This document shows, one piece after another, positions 44,876-54,314 of a DNA stretch of 64,000 nucleotides. This stretch comes from JAXLQL01 sp046331625 (GTDB taxonomy: Bacteria > Acidobacteriota > Terriglobia > Bryobacterales > Bryobacteraceae): positions 136,312 to 200,311 of the forward strand of contig JAXLQL010000014.1 of assembly GCA_046331625.1 (NCBI GenBank), written 5' to 3'. Position 1 is the stretch's first letter, and each line of letters begins with the position of its first letter. The position numbers and the translations under genes were made by a program. The notes beneath the pieces were generated by a model. It made no database searches. It was given only the letters and a program-made list of their open reading frames with translations, and was not told the origin of the DNA.

Positions 44876-46253
44876 CGGTGACCTCGCGATAGCGCGGCGG
44901 CCAAGCTGGCTTTCCCATCTCCTGGCTCCAGCTTTGCCACGCCTCTCGCAGTTCGCGCACCGTTTCCTGATGTGCGGCCGCGATATTTCGGGTCTCGCCG
45001 AGATCGGTTTCGAGATCGAACAACCGGGGAGGCGTGTCTCCGAACTCGATCAGCTTCCACCTCCCCTTGCGCACGGCGCGGGCCTTACCCGCTCGCCAGA
45101 AAAGAGCCTCGTGCGGCGCTCCACTCCTGCGCCCAGTGAGAAACGGAGCGAGGCCCGTTCCGTCGAAATCGATCGCCGGCGAAGGCGTGATTCCCGCAGC
45201 CGCCAGAAATGTCGGCACGATGTCTCGTGAAACCACGGGTTGCCGATATGTCCTCCCCGCGGGAAACTTGCCGGTCCAGCGGACCATGAAAGGCACGCGG
45301 ATGCCGCCCTCGTAGTAGGTTACTTTCTCGCCGTTGAGCGGACCGTTTGTCCCCGCACCTGTCATCTCCGGGCATCCATTGTCACTGAGGAACACCACCA
45401 TCGTGTCGCGGTCGAGCCCCTGACGCCGCAAGGCCCCCAGAATTTCGCCCACGCCGTCATCGAGAGCGGACGTCATGGCGGCGAGCATCCGGTGCTTCTC
45501 GTTGCGGACGGCGGGGAAGCGGTCGAGGTATTTGTCAATGGACTGAAGCGGCGTGTGAATGGCGTTGTAGGCCAGGTAGAGAAAAAACGGATTCGAGCGA
45601 TTTTGTTCTATGAAGGAGACTGCCTCGGCGGTAAACGCATCGGTCAAGTAGCGGCTTTCGGGAACCGTGTCGCGCCCGCGGTAGATCGGGTCATGGTGCT
45701 TTCGCGGTATCTCCGCGCCGTAGCCATCCGCCGCCGCAACGTGCGCCGCGCGCGTGTTTTCGGTGACGTAGTCATTGCCGCCGGTGAGGAATCCGAAGAA
45801 GTGGTCGAATCCGCGGTCGAGCGGATGGTAGCCCGCCCGGATGCCGAGATGCCACTTGCCGATCGCCGCACTTCGGTATCCTGCCGGCTTCAGAAACTGC
45901 GGCAGAATGCGCGCCTGCGGCGGAAGCCCGAAGTTGATTTGCGCTTCGCGCTCCGGTGGTCCGGAATTGAACTCGTGGCCCAGGCGTTGCTGATAGCGTC
46001 CGGTAAGCAGAGCCACGCGCGAAGGGCTGCACACCGCGCAGGAAACGTATCCATCGGTGAAGCGCGTGCCCGATGCGGCCAGTGCGTCGATATGAGGCGT
46101 CGGTACGTCAGGTGAGCCATAGCAGCCGATGTCGCCGTAGCCCATATCGTCGGCAAGAATCACGACGATGTTCGGCTTGCGGCCCGCGGCCTGGGGCAAC
46201 AGCGGTGCGCCGAACGATGCCAAGGCTGCGCGTCTGCTCAAAAGGCGATTCAT
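44844..46253 (-). CDS. Sulfatase (type I, formylglycine-dependent)
   Basis: A 469-residue secreted sulfatase with a Tat-like leader (MNRLLSRRAALASFGAPLLP). The metal site is NIVVILADDMGYGDIGCYG, the activation motif CSPSRVALLTGR (C-x-P-S-R, Cys to formylglycine) sits near residue 75, and GKWHLG and DNGCPEMTG complete the active site. Substrates are sulfated glycans or sterols; this family is expanded in Acidobacteria and Planctomycetes. Together with the oxidoreductase, PSD1 and DUF1501 genes following, it suggests polysaccharide turnover. Confidence 0.92.
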   Translation of the reverse strand: MNRLLSRRAALASFGAPLLPQAAGRKPNIVVILADDMGYGDIGCYGSPDVPTPHIDALAASGTRFTDGYVSCAVCSPSRVALLTGRYQQRLGHEFNSGPPEREAQINFGLPPQARILPQFLKPAGYRSAAIGKWHLGIRAGYHPLDRGFDHFFGFLTGGNDYVTENTRAAHVAAADGYGAEIPRKHHDPIYRGRDTVPESRYLTDAFTAEAVSFIEQNRSNPFFLYLAYNAIHTPLQSIDKYLDRFPAVRNEKHRMLAAMTSALDDGVGEILGALRRQGLDRDTMVVFLSDNGCPEMTGAGTNGPLNGEKVTYYEGGIRVPFMVRWTGKFPAGRTYRQPVVSRDIVPTFLAAAGITPSPAIDFDGTGLAPFLTGRRSGAPHEALFWRAGKARAVRKGRWKLIEFGDTPPRLFDLETDLGETRNIAAAHQETVRELREAWQSWSQEMGKPAWPPRYREVTVNGETLNWEL

Positions 46254-46278
46254 CACAGGCGAGAGTATACTGCAAACA

Positions 46279-47607
46279 ATGAAGCGCAGATCCTTCCTCC
46301 ATGCGGCATCCACCGCCGCGTTCGCTCAGTTTGCAGACTCCAAGCCCAAGCGAGTGGGGCTGATCGGACCCGGCTGGTACGGCAAGTGCGACCTCTTCCG
46401 GCTGATCCAGGTTGCGCCCGTGGAAGTGGTGTCGTTGTGCGACGTCGATAAGAGAATGCTCGAACAGGCGGCGGAACTGACGGCCACGCGGCAGCGTTCG
46501 AAGAAGAAGCCGCGCATGTTCTCCGACTATCGCGAGATGCTGGCGCAGAAGGATCTCGACATCGTCTTGATCGGAACGCCGGACCATTGGCACGCCCTTC
46601 CGATGATCGCCGCGGCCAAAGCCGGAATCGACATGTACGTGCAAAAGCCGATCAGCGTCGACATTGTGGAAGGGCAGGCGATGCTCGCCGCCGCGCGCAA
46701 ATACGGGCGCGTGGTGCAGATCGGAACGCAGCGCCGCAGCACGCCGCACCTCGTGGAAGCCAAGAACGAGATCCTCGGCGAAGGCAAGCTCGGCAAGATC
46801 GCCATGGTGGAGATCTACTGCTACTACCACATGCGTGCGCGCGTGAATCCGCCTGATACGGCGCCGCCCGAAAATCTCGACTATGAGGCGTGGACCGGTC
46901 CCGCGCCGATGCGGCCTTACAACGAACTGGTGCATCCCGGCCGCTGGCGCGCGTTCATGGAATACGGCAACGGCATCGTCGGCGACATGTGCGTACACAT
47001 GTTGGATATGGTCCGCTGGATGATGGGGCTCGGTTGGCCCACGCGGGTTTCGTCCTCAGGTGGCATCTTCGTCGACAAGGCGAGCAAAGCGAATATCAGC
47101 GACACTCAGACCGCCACATTCGATTTCGATGGACTCGAAGTCGTGTGGACCCATCGCTCGTGGGGCCATCCACCGGATCCCGCCTATCCGTGGGGAGCCA
47201 CCTTCTACGGTGAGAAGGGCACGCTCAAGTGCAGCGTGATGAGCTATGACTTTGTTCCATTCGACAAGAAGCAGCCGTCGATTCATCGCGACGTGAAGTA
47301 TGAGCTCGAGGAATTTCCGGAAGACAAGACCGAAGAGCGCCTCGAGAAACACTGTGCGCCGGCGATCCGGTATCACATGAAAGACCTGCTGGCCAACATC
47401 GCCACCCGCGGCAAGCCCGTGGCCGACATCGAACAGGGATTCATTTCGAGCGCGAGCTGCATTTTGGCGAACCACTCGATGAAGGTGGGCCGCAGCATCC
47501 GCTGGGATCCGGTGGCAATGAAAGCCGTGGGCGACGAAGAAGTGAACGCGATGCTGAAGCGGCCGTATCGCGCGCCGTACGTGCATCCGGACCCCGCTTC
47601 GGTCTGA
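46279..47607 (+). CDS. Gfo/Idh/MocA family oxidoreductase
   Basis: A 442-residue NAD(P)-dependent enzyme with Tat-like leader MKRRSFLHAASTAAFA. The Rossmann glycine motif is IGPGWYGKCD, then IDMYVQKPISVDIVEG, where the usual EKP is QKP (Lys kept, Glu replaced), and GDMCVHMLDMVRWMMGLGWP in the substrate domain. Start at 46279, 25 bases from the divergent sulfatase, so the two share a promoter region. Substrate unknown, likely a sugar. Confidence 0.88.
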   Translation: MKRRSFLHAASTAAFAQFADSKPKRVGLIGPGWYGKCDLFRLIQVAPVEVVSLCDVDKRMLEQAAELTATRQRSKKKPRMFSDYREMLAQKDLDIVLIGTPDHWHALPMIAAAKAGIDMYVQKPISVDIVEGQAMLAAARKYGRVVQIGTQRRSTPHLVEAKNEILGEGKLGKIAMVEIYCYYHMRARVNPPDTAPPENLDYEAWTGPAPMRPYNELVHPGRWRAFMEYGNGIVGDMCVHMLDMVRWMMGLGWPTRVSSSGGIFVDKASKANISDTQTATFDFDGLEVVWTHRSWGHPPDPAYPWGATFYGEKGTLKCSVMSYDFVPFDKKQPSIHRDVKYELEEFPEDKTEERLEKHCAPAIRYHMKDLLANIATRGKPVADIEQGFISSASCILANHSMKVGRSIRWDPVAMKAVGDEEVNAMLKRPYRAPYVHPDPASV

Positions 47608-47680
47608 CCCGAATCACACCTCTGAGGTGAAGATAGCGGGCGCGGCGCGGGTCGCGGATATATGATGTAGGCAGCCAATC

Positions 47681-50600
47681 ATGCTGCGAGCGATAGCACT
47701 TTTTGCGGCCGCGTCCGTCGTCGTGTCCGCCGCCCCGGTTCCGGGTAAGCGGGTGAACTTCCAGCGAGACGTCAGGCCCCTGCTCTCCGACAATTGTTTC
47801 TACTGCCACGGTCCCGACAAGAACACGCGAATGGCCGGGCTGCGGCTCGATACGCGCGAAGCCGCATTTGCCGCGCGGCCTGGCGGAACGCCGATTGTGG
47901 CGGGCAAGGCCGGCGAGAGCCTCATCTACCGCCGCATCGTGGCTGACAAGCCAGCGCAGTTGATGCCGCCGCCGTATTCGCACAAGAAACTGACGGCGGA
48001 GCAGCGCGAGACGATCCGGCGCTGGATCGAAGAAGGCGCGGACTGGAAAGAGCACTGGTCATTCTCGGCTCCCGTGAAGCATGAGCCTCCTGTCGTGAAG
48101 ACCGAGGCGTGGGTCCGCAATCCGATCGACCGCTTCGTGCTCGCGCGGCTCGAAGCTGCTGGCCTGACGCCCGCTCCCGAAGCCGACCGCCGCACGCTGA
48201 TCCGGCGCGCCAGTCTCGACCTCACCGGACTTCCGCCGACTTCCGCCGAAGTGGAAGCTTTTGTCAAAGACAAGCGCTCCGACGCCTACGAGAAACTGGT
48301 CGACCGCCTGATGTCCACCGAGCGCTGGGGCGAGCATCGTGGCCGCTATTGGCTCGATGCGGCCCGTTACGCCGACACGCACGGGCTGCACATCGATAAC
48401 TACCGCGAGATCTGGCCGTATCGCGATTGGGTCATCCGCGCCTTCAATGCGAACATGCCGTTCGACCGTTTCACGCTGGAACAAATCGCCGGAGATTTGC
48501 TTCCAAACCGCACGCTCGATCAGCAGATCGCTTCCGGGTTCCACCGCTGCAACATCACCACCAACGAAGGCGGCGCAATTCCGGACGAAGTCGACGCGAT
48601 CTATCAAAAGGACCGCGTGGAAACGACCTCCACCGTGTTCCTCGGCCTGACGCTGGGATGCGCCGTGTGCCATGACCACAAGTTCGATCCGCTCCTGCAG
48701 CGAGAGTTCTACCAAATGGTGGCGTTCTTCAAGAACACCGTGCAGAAGCCGATGGACGGCAACATCAGCGACACGCCGCCCGTGATCGTGGTGCCAGCCC
48801 TCCAAGAGCGCGAGAAGTGGTTCGGCCTCCTCGACAAAGAAAAGCAGTTGATGGATTCCAAGAGCGCGCGGAAACAAGCGGCGCGAGCCGAGTTCGAGAA
48901 GTGGCTCGCGGATGGCGGCAAGTTCGGCGAGCCCGTCGAGCGCACGGCCGAGACGTTCGTGCTGAAACCCGAGTCCACTCCGCTCACCAAGGGCGTGACG
49001 CTAGGGGAAGGCATGGTCGGGAGTGGCACATGGCTGCGCTTCGGTGAGAAGGCCGGTTTGGAAGTCGCTGGAGCGCCCGCCTTCAACGCGGACCAACCGT
49101 TCACCATCTCGGCTTGGATCTATCTTCCAAAAGGCGAAGACAACTTCACCGTGGCCAGCCGCATCCAGCCGAAAAAACAGGATCACGGCTGGGTGTTCGA
49201 GATCCAGGCGCGCATTCCGATGCTGCGTTTCACCGGCGTGGATGCGAAAGACGACGAGAGCAAGCGCGACCGGCTCCTGATCCGAGGCGGCAACGTCGAG
49301 CGCCTCGAACCCGGCAAGTGGCATCACATCGCGGCGAGTTATGACGGCAGCCGCGAGCAGGCCGGCATGTCGCTGTTCGTGAATGGGCGGCAAGTGCTCA
49401 ACGAAGGACAGGGCGAGTCGAGCCCGAAGCTCGAGGGCGACTTCAACACGAACGAACCGCTGCGCCTTGGCTGGAACGGCAACAAGAGTTTCTTCAACGG
49501 CGGTGCGATCGAAGATCTGCGCATCTTCAATCGCGCGCTGCTCCCCGATGAAGTGGATGCCGTGGCCGGTTGGACTCGGGCCGAGGCCGGGGACCGATCC
49601 AAACTCTTCGACATTTACCTCACCCGCAAAGACACCGCCTATCGGGAAGCGATGGCTGCGCAGGCGGCGTCCGTCGGCGAGCGCCGCGAGATCCGCCGCC
49701 GGGGCGGGATCACCCACGTCATGCAGGAACGCACCGATGCGAAGCCGATGGCGAGCGTCCTGTTTCGCGGCATGTACGATCAGCCTCGCGATCAAGTGGA
49801 GCCGGGCGTGCCAGGCGTGCTTCCGCCCATGACCGCCGAGATGCCCCGCAACCGCCTGGGGCTGGCGAAGTGGCTGATCGACCCCGCCAACCCGTTGATG
49901 GCGCGCGTCACCGTAAACCGTTTCTGGCAGGAAATGTTGGAACAGGAATCGTCAAGACCAGTGAGGATTTCGGGACCCAAGGCCAGCCTCCGGTGAATCC
50001 CGAATTGCTCGACTGGCTCGCCGTGACGTTCCGCGAACAAGGCTGGGACGTGAAGAAGATGTACCGCATGATGGTGACCTCCGCCACCTACCGCCAGGCC
50101 GCCGTGACCACGCCCGAGAAGCACGAGAAGGATCCCGAGAACCGGCTCCTCTCACGCGGGCCGCGTTTCCGCATGGACGCCGAGATGGTCCGCGATTACG
50201 CGCTCGCCGCGAGCGGGCTCTTGAACGACAAGGTCGGTGGGCCAAGCGTCAAGCCCTACCAACCCGCGAAGGTCTGGGAAACCGTTGCGATGCTCGGGTC
50301 GAACACGCGCTTCTACAAAGAGGACTCCGGCGACAAGCTCTATCGCCGCAGCCTCTACACATTCTGGAAGCGCTCGGCTCCGCCCGCATCGATGGAGATC
50401 TTCAACGCGCCCAGCCGCGAGAACTGCACCGTGCGGCGAGAACGGACCAACACGCCGCTCCAGGCTTTGGTGACGTTGAACGATCCCCAGTTCGTGGAAG
50501 CCTCGCGCCGGCTCGCCGAGCGCGCGCTCGAACGCGGCGGCGGATTCGACAAACGGCTCGACTTCATCACCGAATCGGCGTTGGCGCGCACCTTCGACGC

Positions 50601-50793
50601 CAAGGAACGTAAGATCGCTCGCGCCGCGCATGACGACCTGCTCCTGCACTACAAGAGTGAGTCTGCCGAGGCGAAGAAGTTGCTCGGCGTGGGCGCGTCG
50701 CCCGCCGATGCGAAACTTCCCGCGGCGGAACTTGCCGCATGGACCATGGTGGCGAGCGAGATCCTGAACCTGGACGAATCGCTGAACAAATGA
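47681..50793 (+). CDS. PSD1 family protein (cytochrome c, DUF1549, LamG, DUF1553) with one frameshift
   Basis: About 1,037 residues if one frameshift is corrected. Order: signal peptide, PSD1 cytochrome-like domain with CFYCHGPDKN (about 45), DUF1549 (about 145-330), a LamG/concanavalin-like insert (about 450-640), and DUF1553 (about 700-1000). The frame is lost near 49937: NRFWQEML in the first frame should continue GTGIVKTSEDFG, which lies in the next frame, so one base is missing after ATGTT. Expected in the window as the partner of the DUF1501 gene; the pair is frequent in Planctomycetes and Acidobacteria and tied to uptake or oxidation of polysaccharides, though its chemistry is not established. 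Confidence 0.85.
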
Positions 50794-50801
50794 GGGGCAC
50801 G

Positions 50802-52265
50802 ATGACCACGGCACAACGAGCGATCGAAATCGAAACAAGGCGGCAGTTCTTCGGGCACGGCGCGCGCGGAATCGGATTGGCGGCGTTGGCTGCGCTCAGC
50901 GGCGATTTGAACGCGGCCCCGGCGAAGCTCTCGCCATCCGGTGGGCTTCCCGGCCTCCCGCATTTTCCCGCCAAGGCCAAGCGCGTGATCTATCTGCATA
51001 TGGTGGGCGCGCCTCCGCAGATTGACCTGCTCGACTACAAGCCGGGCATGAAAGATTGGTACGACAAAGACCTGCCGGACTCGGTCCGCAAAGGCCAGCG
51101 GCTGACCACCATGACCTCCGGTCAGAGCCGCTTCCCCATCGCGCCGTCGATCTTCAAGTTCCAGCAGTGCGGCAAGAGCGGTGCCTGGATCTCGGAGCTG
51201 CTGCCGAACGTGGGCAAGATGGCCGATGACCTGACGATCATCCGCACGCTCCACACCGAGGCGATCAATCACGAGCCCGCGATCACGTTCATCCAGACCG
51301 GAAATCAGATTCCAGGCAAGCCTTGTCTCGGGTCGTGGGTCTCGTACGGATTGGGCAGCATGAACAGCGACCTGCCAACCTTTGTGGTGTTGAATGCAAG
51401 CCACACGCACCCGAAGGCGAATGTGCAGGCGATTTCGGCGAGACTGTGGAGCGCGGGTTTCCTTTCGTCCGATCATGCGGGCGTCGCGCTGCGGTCGGGC
51501 GTGGACCCAGTGCTGTACATCCGGAACCCGGATGGCGTGGACACCAAGGTAAGGCGCCGCATGCTCGATGGCCTGAATCAACTGAACGAGATCAACGCCG
51601 CCAAGCTCGGCGATCCCGAGACGCAGACGCGCATCGCGCAGTATGAGATGGCGTTCCGGATGCAGGCTTCCGTTCCCGAACTCACCGACATCTCGAAGGA
51701 ACCCGAGAGCACCTTCAAACTCTACGGCGAGGAAGCGCGCAAGGGTGGATCGTTCGCCAACACGTGCCTGATGGCGCGGCGGCTGGCGGAACGGGGCGTC
51801 CGGTTCGTCCAGGTGTACCAGCGCGGTTGGGACGTCCACGGGCTGCTACCCGAGGTGCTGCCGAGCCAGTGCAAAGACGTGGACCAAGCTTGCTACGCAC
51901 TCGTGCAGGATCTCAAAGGCCGCGGCCTGCTCGACGATACGGTAGTGATCTGGGGCGGGGAATTCGGCCGCACCATCTACTCGCAGGGAAAGCTGACGCC
52001 AACCGACTATGGTCGCGACCACCATCCGCGCTGCTTCTCGCTCTGGGTCGCCGGCGGTGGATTCAAGGGCGGCGTGGTCCACGGCGAGACCGATGAGTTC
52101 TCCTACAACATCGTCTCCGATCCGGTGCACATCCGCGACTTCCAGGCGACCTTGTTCAACCGGCTGGGCATCGATCACGAGCGGTTCACGTTCAAGTATC
52201 TGGGGCTCGATCAGCGGCTGACTGGAGTGGAGAAGTCGACGGTGGTGAAGCCGGTGATCACGTAG
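50802..52265 (+). CDS. DUF1501 domain protein
   Basis: A 487-residue protein beginning with a leader-like region (RRQFFGHGARGIGLAALAALS), Tat-like, followed by the DUF1501 domain: VIYLHMVGAPPQIDLLDYKP, TLHTEAINHEPAITF, GWDVHG and VIWGGEFGRTIYSQ. The domain is distantly related to alkaline phosphatase-type metalloenzymes and is nearly always encoded with PSD1, as here, eight bases downstream. Function not established. Confidence 0.88.
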   Translation: MTTAQRAIEIETRRQFFGHGARGIGLAALAALSGDLNAAPAKLSPSGGLPGLPHFPAKAKRVIYLHMVGAPPQIDLLDYKPGMKDWYDKDLPDSVRKGQRLTTMTSGQSRFPIAPSIFKFQQCGKSGAWISELLPNVGKMADDLTIIRTLHTEAINHEPAITFIQTGNQIPGKPCLGSWVSYGLGSMNSDLPTFVVLNASHTHPKANVQAISARLWSAGFLSSDHAGVALRSGVDPVLYIRNPDGVDTKVRRRMLDGLNQLNEINAAKLGDPETQTRIAQYEMAFRMQASVPELTDISKEPESTFKLYGEEARKGGSFANTCLMARRLAERGVRFVQVYQRGWDVHGLLPEVLPSQCKDVDQACYALVQDLKGRGLLDDTVVIWGGEFGRTIYSQGKLTPTDYGRDHHPRCFSLWVAGGGFKGGVVHGETDEFSYNIVSDPVHIRDFQATLFNRLGIDHERFTFKYLGLDQRLTGVEKSTVVKPVIT

Positions 52266-52297
52266 CGCGAGTTCGGTGCAACGTCGCCCGTAATCAC

Positions 52298-52637
52298 GTA
52301 CCCTGAAAGTGGGAGTACCCTGGGTGGCTTGTTCAAAAGGCCCCCCGCCGCGTGAGCGGCAGGTGAGAACCGGGTGAATTGCCGGGAAGTCCGGAGACGG
52401 ATCATCGGCAGCCAAGGCCGGCACGGAGACGCAAGTCAAGGGGCCGGCAAGGTTCAGAGACTAGGATCCGAGCGAAAGCGGTAACGATCCCACGAGCGCC
52501 CGGCATCTTCGCGCTTCCGGAAGATGATGAGATAGTCCGTTCTGCCGCATCATCGGCGCCCCAAGGCGACAATCGGCAGAGGCCGGAGATAAAGAGCTCC
52601 GGCGTTAACAACGTTCGCTAAGACCCAAGGTACTCCC
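52298..52637 (+). other. Hairpin exons and alternative stem around the group I intron
   Basis: The intron is nested in a hairpin. GGGAGTACC (52311-52319) and GGGT (52322-52325) of the 5' exon pair with ACCC (52623-52626) and GGTACTCCC (52629-52637) of the 3' exon, leaving GGCT and TTCGCTAAG as loop. The same GGGAGTAC can instead pair with GTACCC upstream (52298-52303). The two foldings are mutually exclusive, so splicing or transcription could switch them. No tRNA or coding exon is recognisable. Confidence 0.6.
52330..52613 (+). ncRNA. Group I self-splicing intron (no endonuclease)
   Basis: All four conserved core elements are in order: P AATTGCCGGGAAGTCC (52378-52393), Q CGGCAGCCAAGG (52426-52437), R GGTTCAGAGACTAGG (52451-52465) and S GATAGTCC (52531-52538). 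Pairings that can be traced: P1 GGCU/AGGCC with a U-G wobble at the 5' splice site after 52329; P2 GCCGC-GTGA-GCGGC; P3 ACCG/CGGU; P7 GACTA/TAGTC; P8 CATCTTC/GAAGATG; P9 TCTGCCG/CGGCAGA; a terminal GCCGGAG/CTCCGGC stem; and a final G at 52613. Length 284 nt, in the size range of small bacterial group I introns found in tRNA genes, but no tRNA flanks it. Exact ends are predictions. Confidence 0.88.
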
Positions 52638-52652
52638 ATCTATTCGTGTACT

Positions 52653-52712
52653 GCCCCCTCGTGAGGGTGCTTTGGTACCCCTTCGTGGGGTGTTATAGTA
52701 CTTCTGCCCGGG
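52653..52712 (+). promoter_or_regulatory. Tandem hairpins in the leader of the ABC operon
   Basis: CCCT-CGTG-AGGG (52656-52667) and ACCCC-TTCGT-GGGGT (52677-52691) follow the intron, with GTAC-containing arms on either side (GGTACC 52674, AGTAC near 52698). Neither is followed by a T-run close enough for a standard terminator. They may be a regulatory part of the untranslated leader; the downstream gene starts 111 bases later. Confidence 0.45.
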
Positions 52713-52801
52713 TAGGTCTATTTTCGCTGGTTCCACCGCCTGACCTATGGCCCTCGCCCTAAATCCTAGGTAAACTAACACGTAGACGGAGGAGGCCACG
52801 G

Positions 52802-53569
52802 GTGGAATGCAATAGGGTCACCGTCTCGTTCGAAACGAGCGGCAAGTCAGTAGAGGTGCTTCGCGACCTCTCGCTCTCCGCGCACCCAGGAGAGTTCTTG
52901 AGCGTACTGGGTCCTAGCGGCTGCGGCAAGACCACGCTGCTCCGCTCGCTCGCCGGGCTAGTCCAACCCGACAGCGGAACCGTATCTGGACCCAAGAACG
53001 GTCGCGCCGTAATGGTACGCCAGGAGTGTTCCGTTTTCCCCTGGCTCAACGTGCTCGACAACGCTGCCTTCGGTCTCGAGATCCAAGGCGTACCTCGCCC
53101 CGAACGGGAACGCCGCGCTCAGACCATGCTTGCCCGATTCGGCTTGGCCGGCCGCGAGCTCGACTATCCCACACGCCTCTCAGCCGGGATGAAACAGCGC
53201 GTCGCGATCGTTCAGGCGCTCGTCACCGAACCCGAGGTCCTGCTGCTCGACGAGCCGTTGGCCGCCCTCGATTGCCAAACCCGGTGGGAAGTGCAGACCG
53301 AATTGCTCGACCATTGGGAGCGCCAGAGCCACCGCACCGTGATTCTGGTCACGCACGATGTCGACGAAGCGCTGTTGATGAGTGACCGTATCGTGATCCT
53401 CACTCGCCAGCCTGGGAGCGTGCTGGCCGAGATCGATGTTCCCCTGCCTCGCCCCCGCGACCTGGCCTCGCTCATGTCGCCCGAAGCGCTCGAACTCAAG
53501 CGCCGCATCATGCGCTATCTCGGATTCGCCGTGGAGGAGTTGCCTTATGCCTTCCGTGCAGGCGCGTAA
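52802..53569 (+). CDS. ABC transporter ATP-binding protein (nitrate/sulfonate/NMT1 type)
   Basis: A 255-residue ATPase with Walker A GPSGCGKTTLLRSL (about 38-50), signature LSAGMKQRVAIVQAL (usual LSGGM has Gly; here Ala) and Walker B EVLLLDEPLAALD, followed by the switch His in VILVTHDVDEALL. Together with the neighbouring permease and the substrate-binding protein it forms a TauABC/SsuABC-type importer. Start is GTG 52802, preceded by GGAGGAGG six bases upstream. Confidence 0.92.
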   Translation: MECNRVTVSFETSGKSVEVLRDLSLSAHPGEFLSVLGPSGCGKTTLLRSLAGLVQPDSGTVSGPKNGRAVMVRQECSVFPWLNVLDNAAFGLEIQGVPRPERERRAQTMLARFGLAGRELDYPTRLSAGMKQRVAIVQALVTEPEVLLLDEPLAALDCQTRWEVQTELLDHWERQSHRTVILVTHDVDEALLMSDRIVILTRQPGSVLAEIDVPLPRPRDLASLMSPEALELKRRIMRYLGFAVEELPYAFRAGA

Positions 53570-54314
53570 ACCCCTTCCCGGACTCGGCCTCGCCCTCCCC
53601 GCCCTCGTGCTCGGTTTGTGGGAACTCGCCGTGCGCCTCGGCGCGATCGATCCTCTCTTCTTTCCGCCTCCCTCGGCTCTCGCCGGCACGGCATTCAACT
53701 TGCTCCGCTCGGGCGATCTCCTCCAAGCGCTCGCCGGTACGCTCACCCGCGCCGCGTCCGGATTCCTTCCCGGGGCCTTGGGCGGCATCGCGCTCGGCGC
53801 CGCCATCGGTCTCTCGCCCACAGCGCGCCGCATCATCGAGCCGTCCGTGTCGAGCGTCTACTCCATGCCGAAACTCGCCCTGCTACCGGTCTTCCTGCTG
53901 ATCCTTGGCGTTGGCGAGACCGCGCGCATCGCTTTGATCGCTGTCGGTACGCTGCTCGTCATGACGATGCAAGTCTTTGACGGCGTCCGCGGCATCGACC
54001 CTGGATACGTCGAACTCGCTCGTGGCTACGGCGCATCTTCCCTCATGGTGCTGCGCAAGGTGTATCTGCCAGGAGCCTTGCCCCACATCTTCACTGGAGC
54101 TCGCATCACCTTCGGCCGCGCGCTGGTAATCGCCATCTCCGTCGAACTCGTCACCGGCGCAACCGGACTCGGCCGCCTGATCTGGTACGCGTGGCAGACC
54201 TTCTCCGCCGAGCGGCTCTACGTCGGCGTCGCCGCTGCCGGGTTCCTCGGATTCCTGAGCCAGTCCATTTTCCGATTCCTCGAACGCAGGCTCGTCGGCT
54301 GGAGACGCGCCTGA
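53547..54314 (+). CDS. ABC transporter permease (nitrate/sulfonate/NMT1 type)
   Basis: A 255-residue membrane subunit with about six helices. The characteristic EAA-like loop is ELARGYGASSLMVLRKVYLPGALPHIFTG, which is shown here only in part: ELARGYGASS, then VYLPGALPHI. It overlaps the ATPase gene by 23 bases and the following adenylating enzyme by one base, so translation is coupled. Confidence 0.9.
   Translation: MPSVQARKPLPGLGLALPALVLGLWELAVRLGAIDPLFFPPPSALAGTAFNLLRSGDLLQALAGTLTRAASGFLPGALGGIALGAAIGLSPTARRIIEPSVSSVYSMPKLALLPVFLLILGVGETARIALIAVGTLLVMTMQVFDGVRGIDPGYVELARGYGASSLMVLRKVYLPGALPHIFTGARITFGRALVIAISVELVTGATGLGRLIWYAWQTFSAERLYVGVAAAGFLGFLSQSIFRFLERRLVGWRRA

Noticed and set aside
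49930..49960. Programmed frameshift or selenocysteine in PSD1
   Set aside because: No slippery heptamer, no in-frame TGA with SECIS; a single missing base explains it.
52260..52640. tRNA gene interrupted by the group I intron
   Set aside because: The flanks form a long hairpin with GGGAGTACC/GGTACTCCC; no acceptor stem with 7 bp, no TTC arm and no anticodon loop can be placed.
52266..52801. TPP riboswitch upstream of the NMT1-type transporter
   Set aside because: Neither the CTGAGA nor the ACCTGATC conserved stretches of the TPP aptamer are present.
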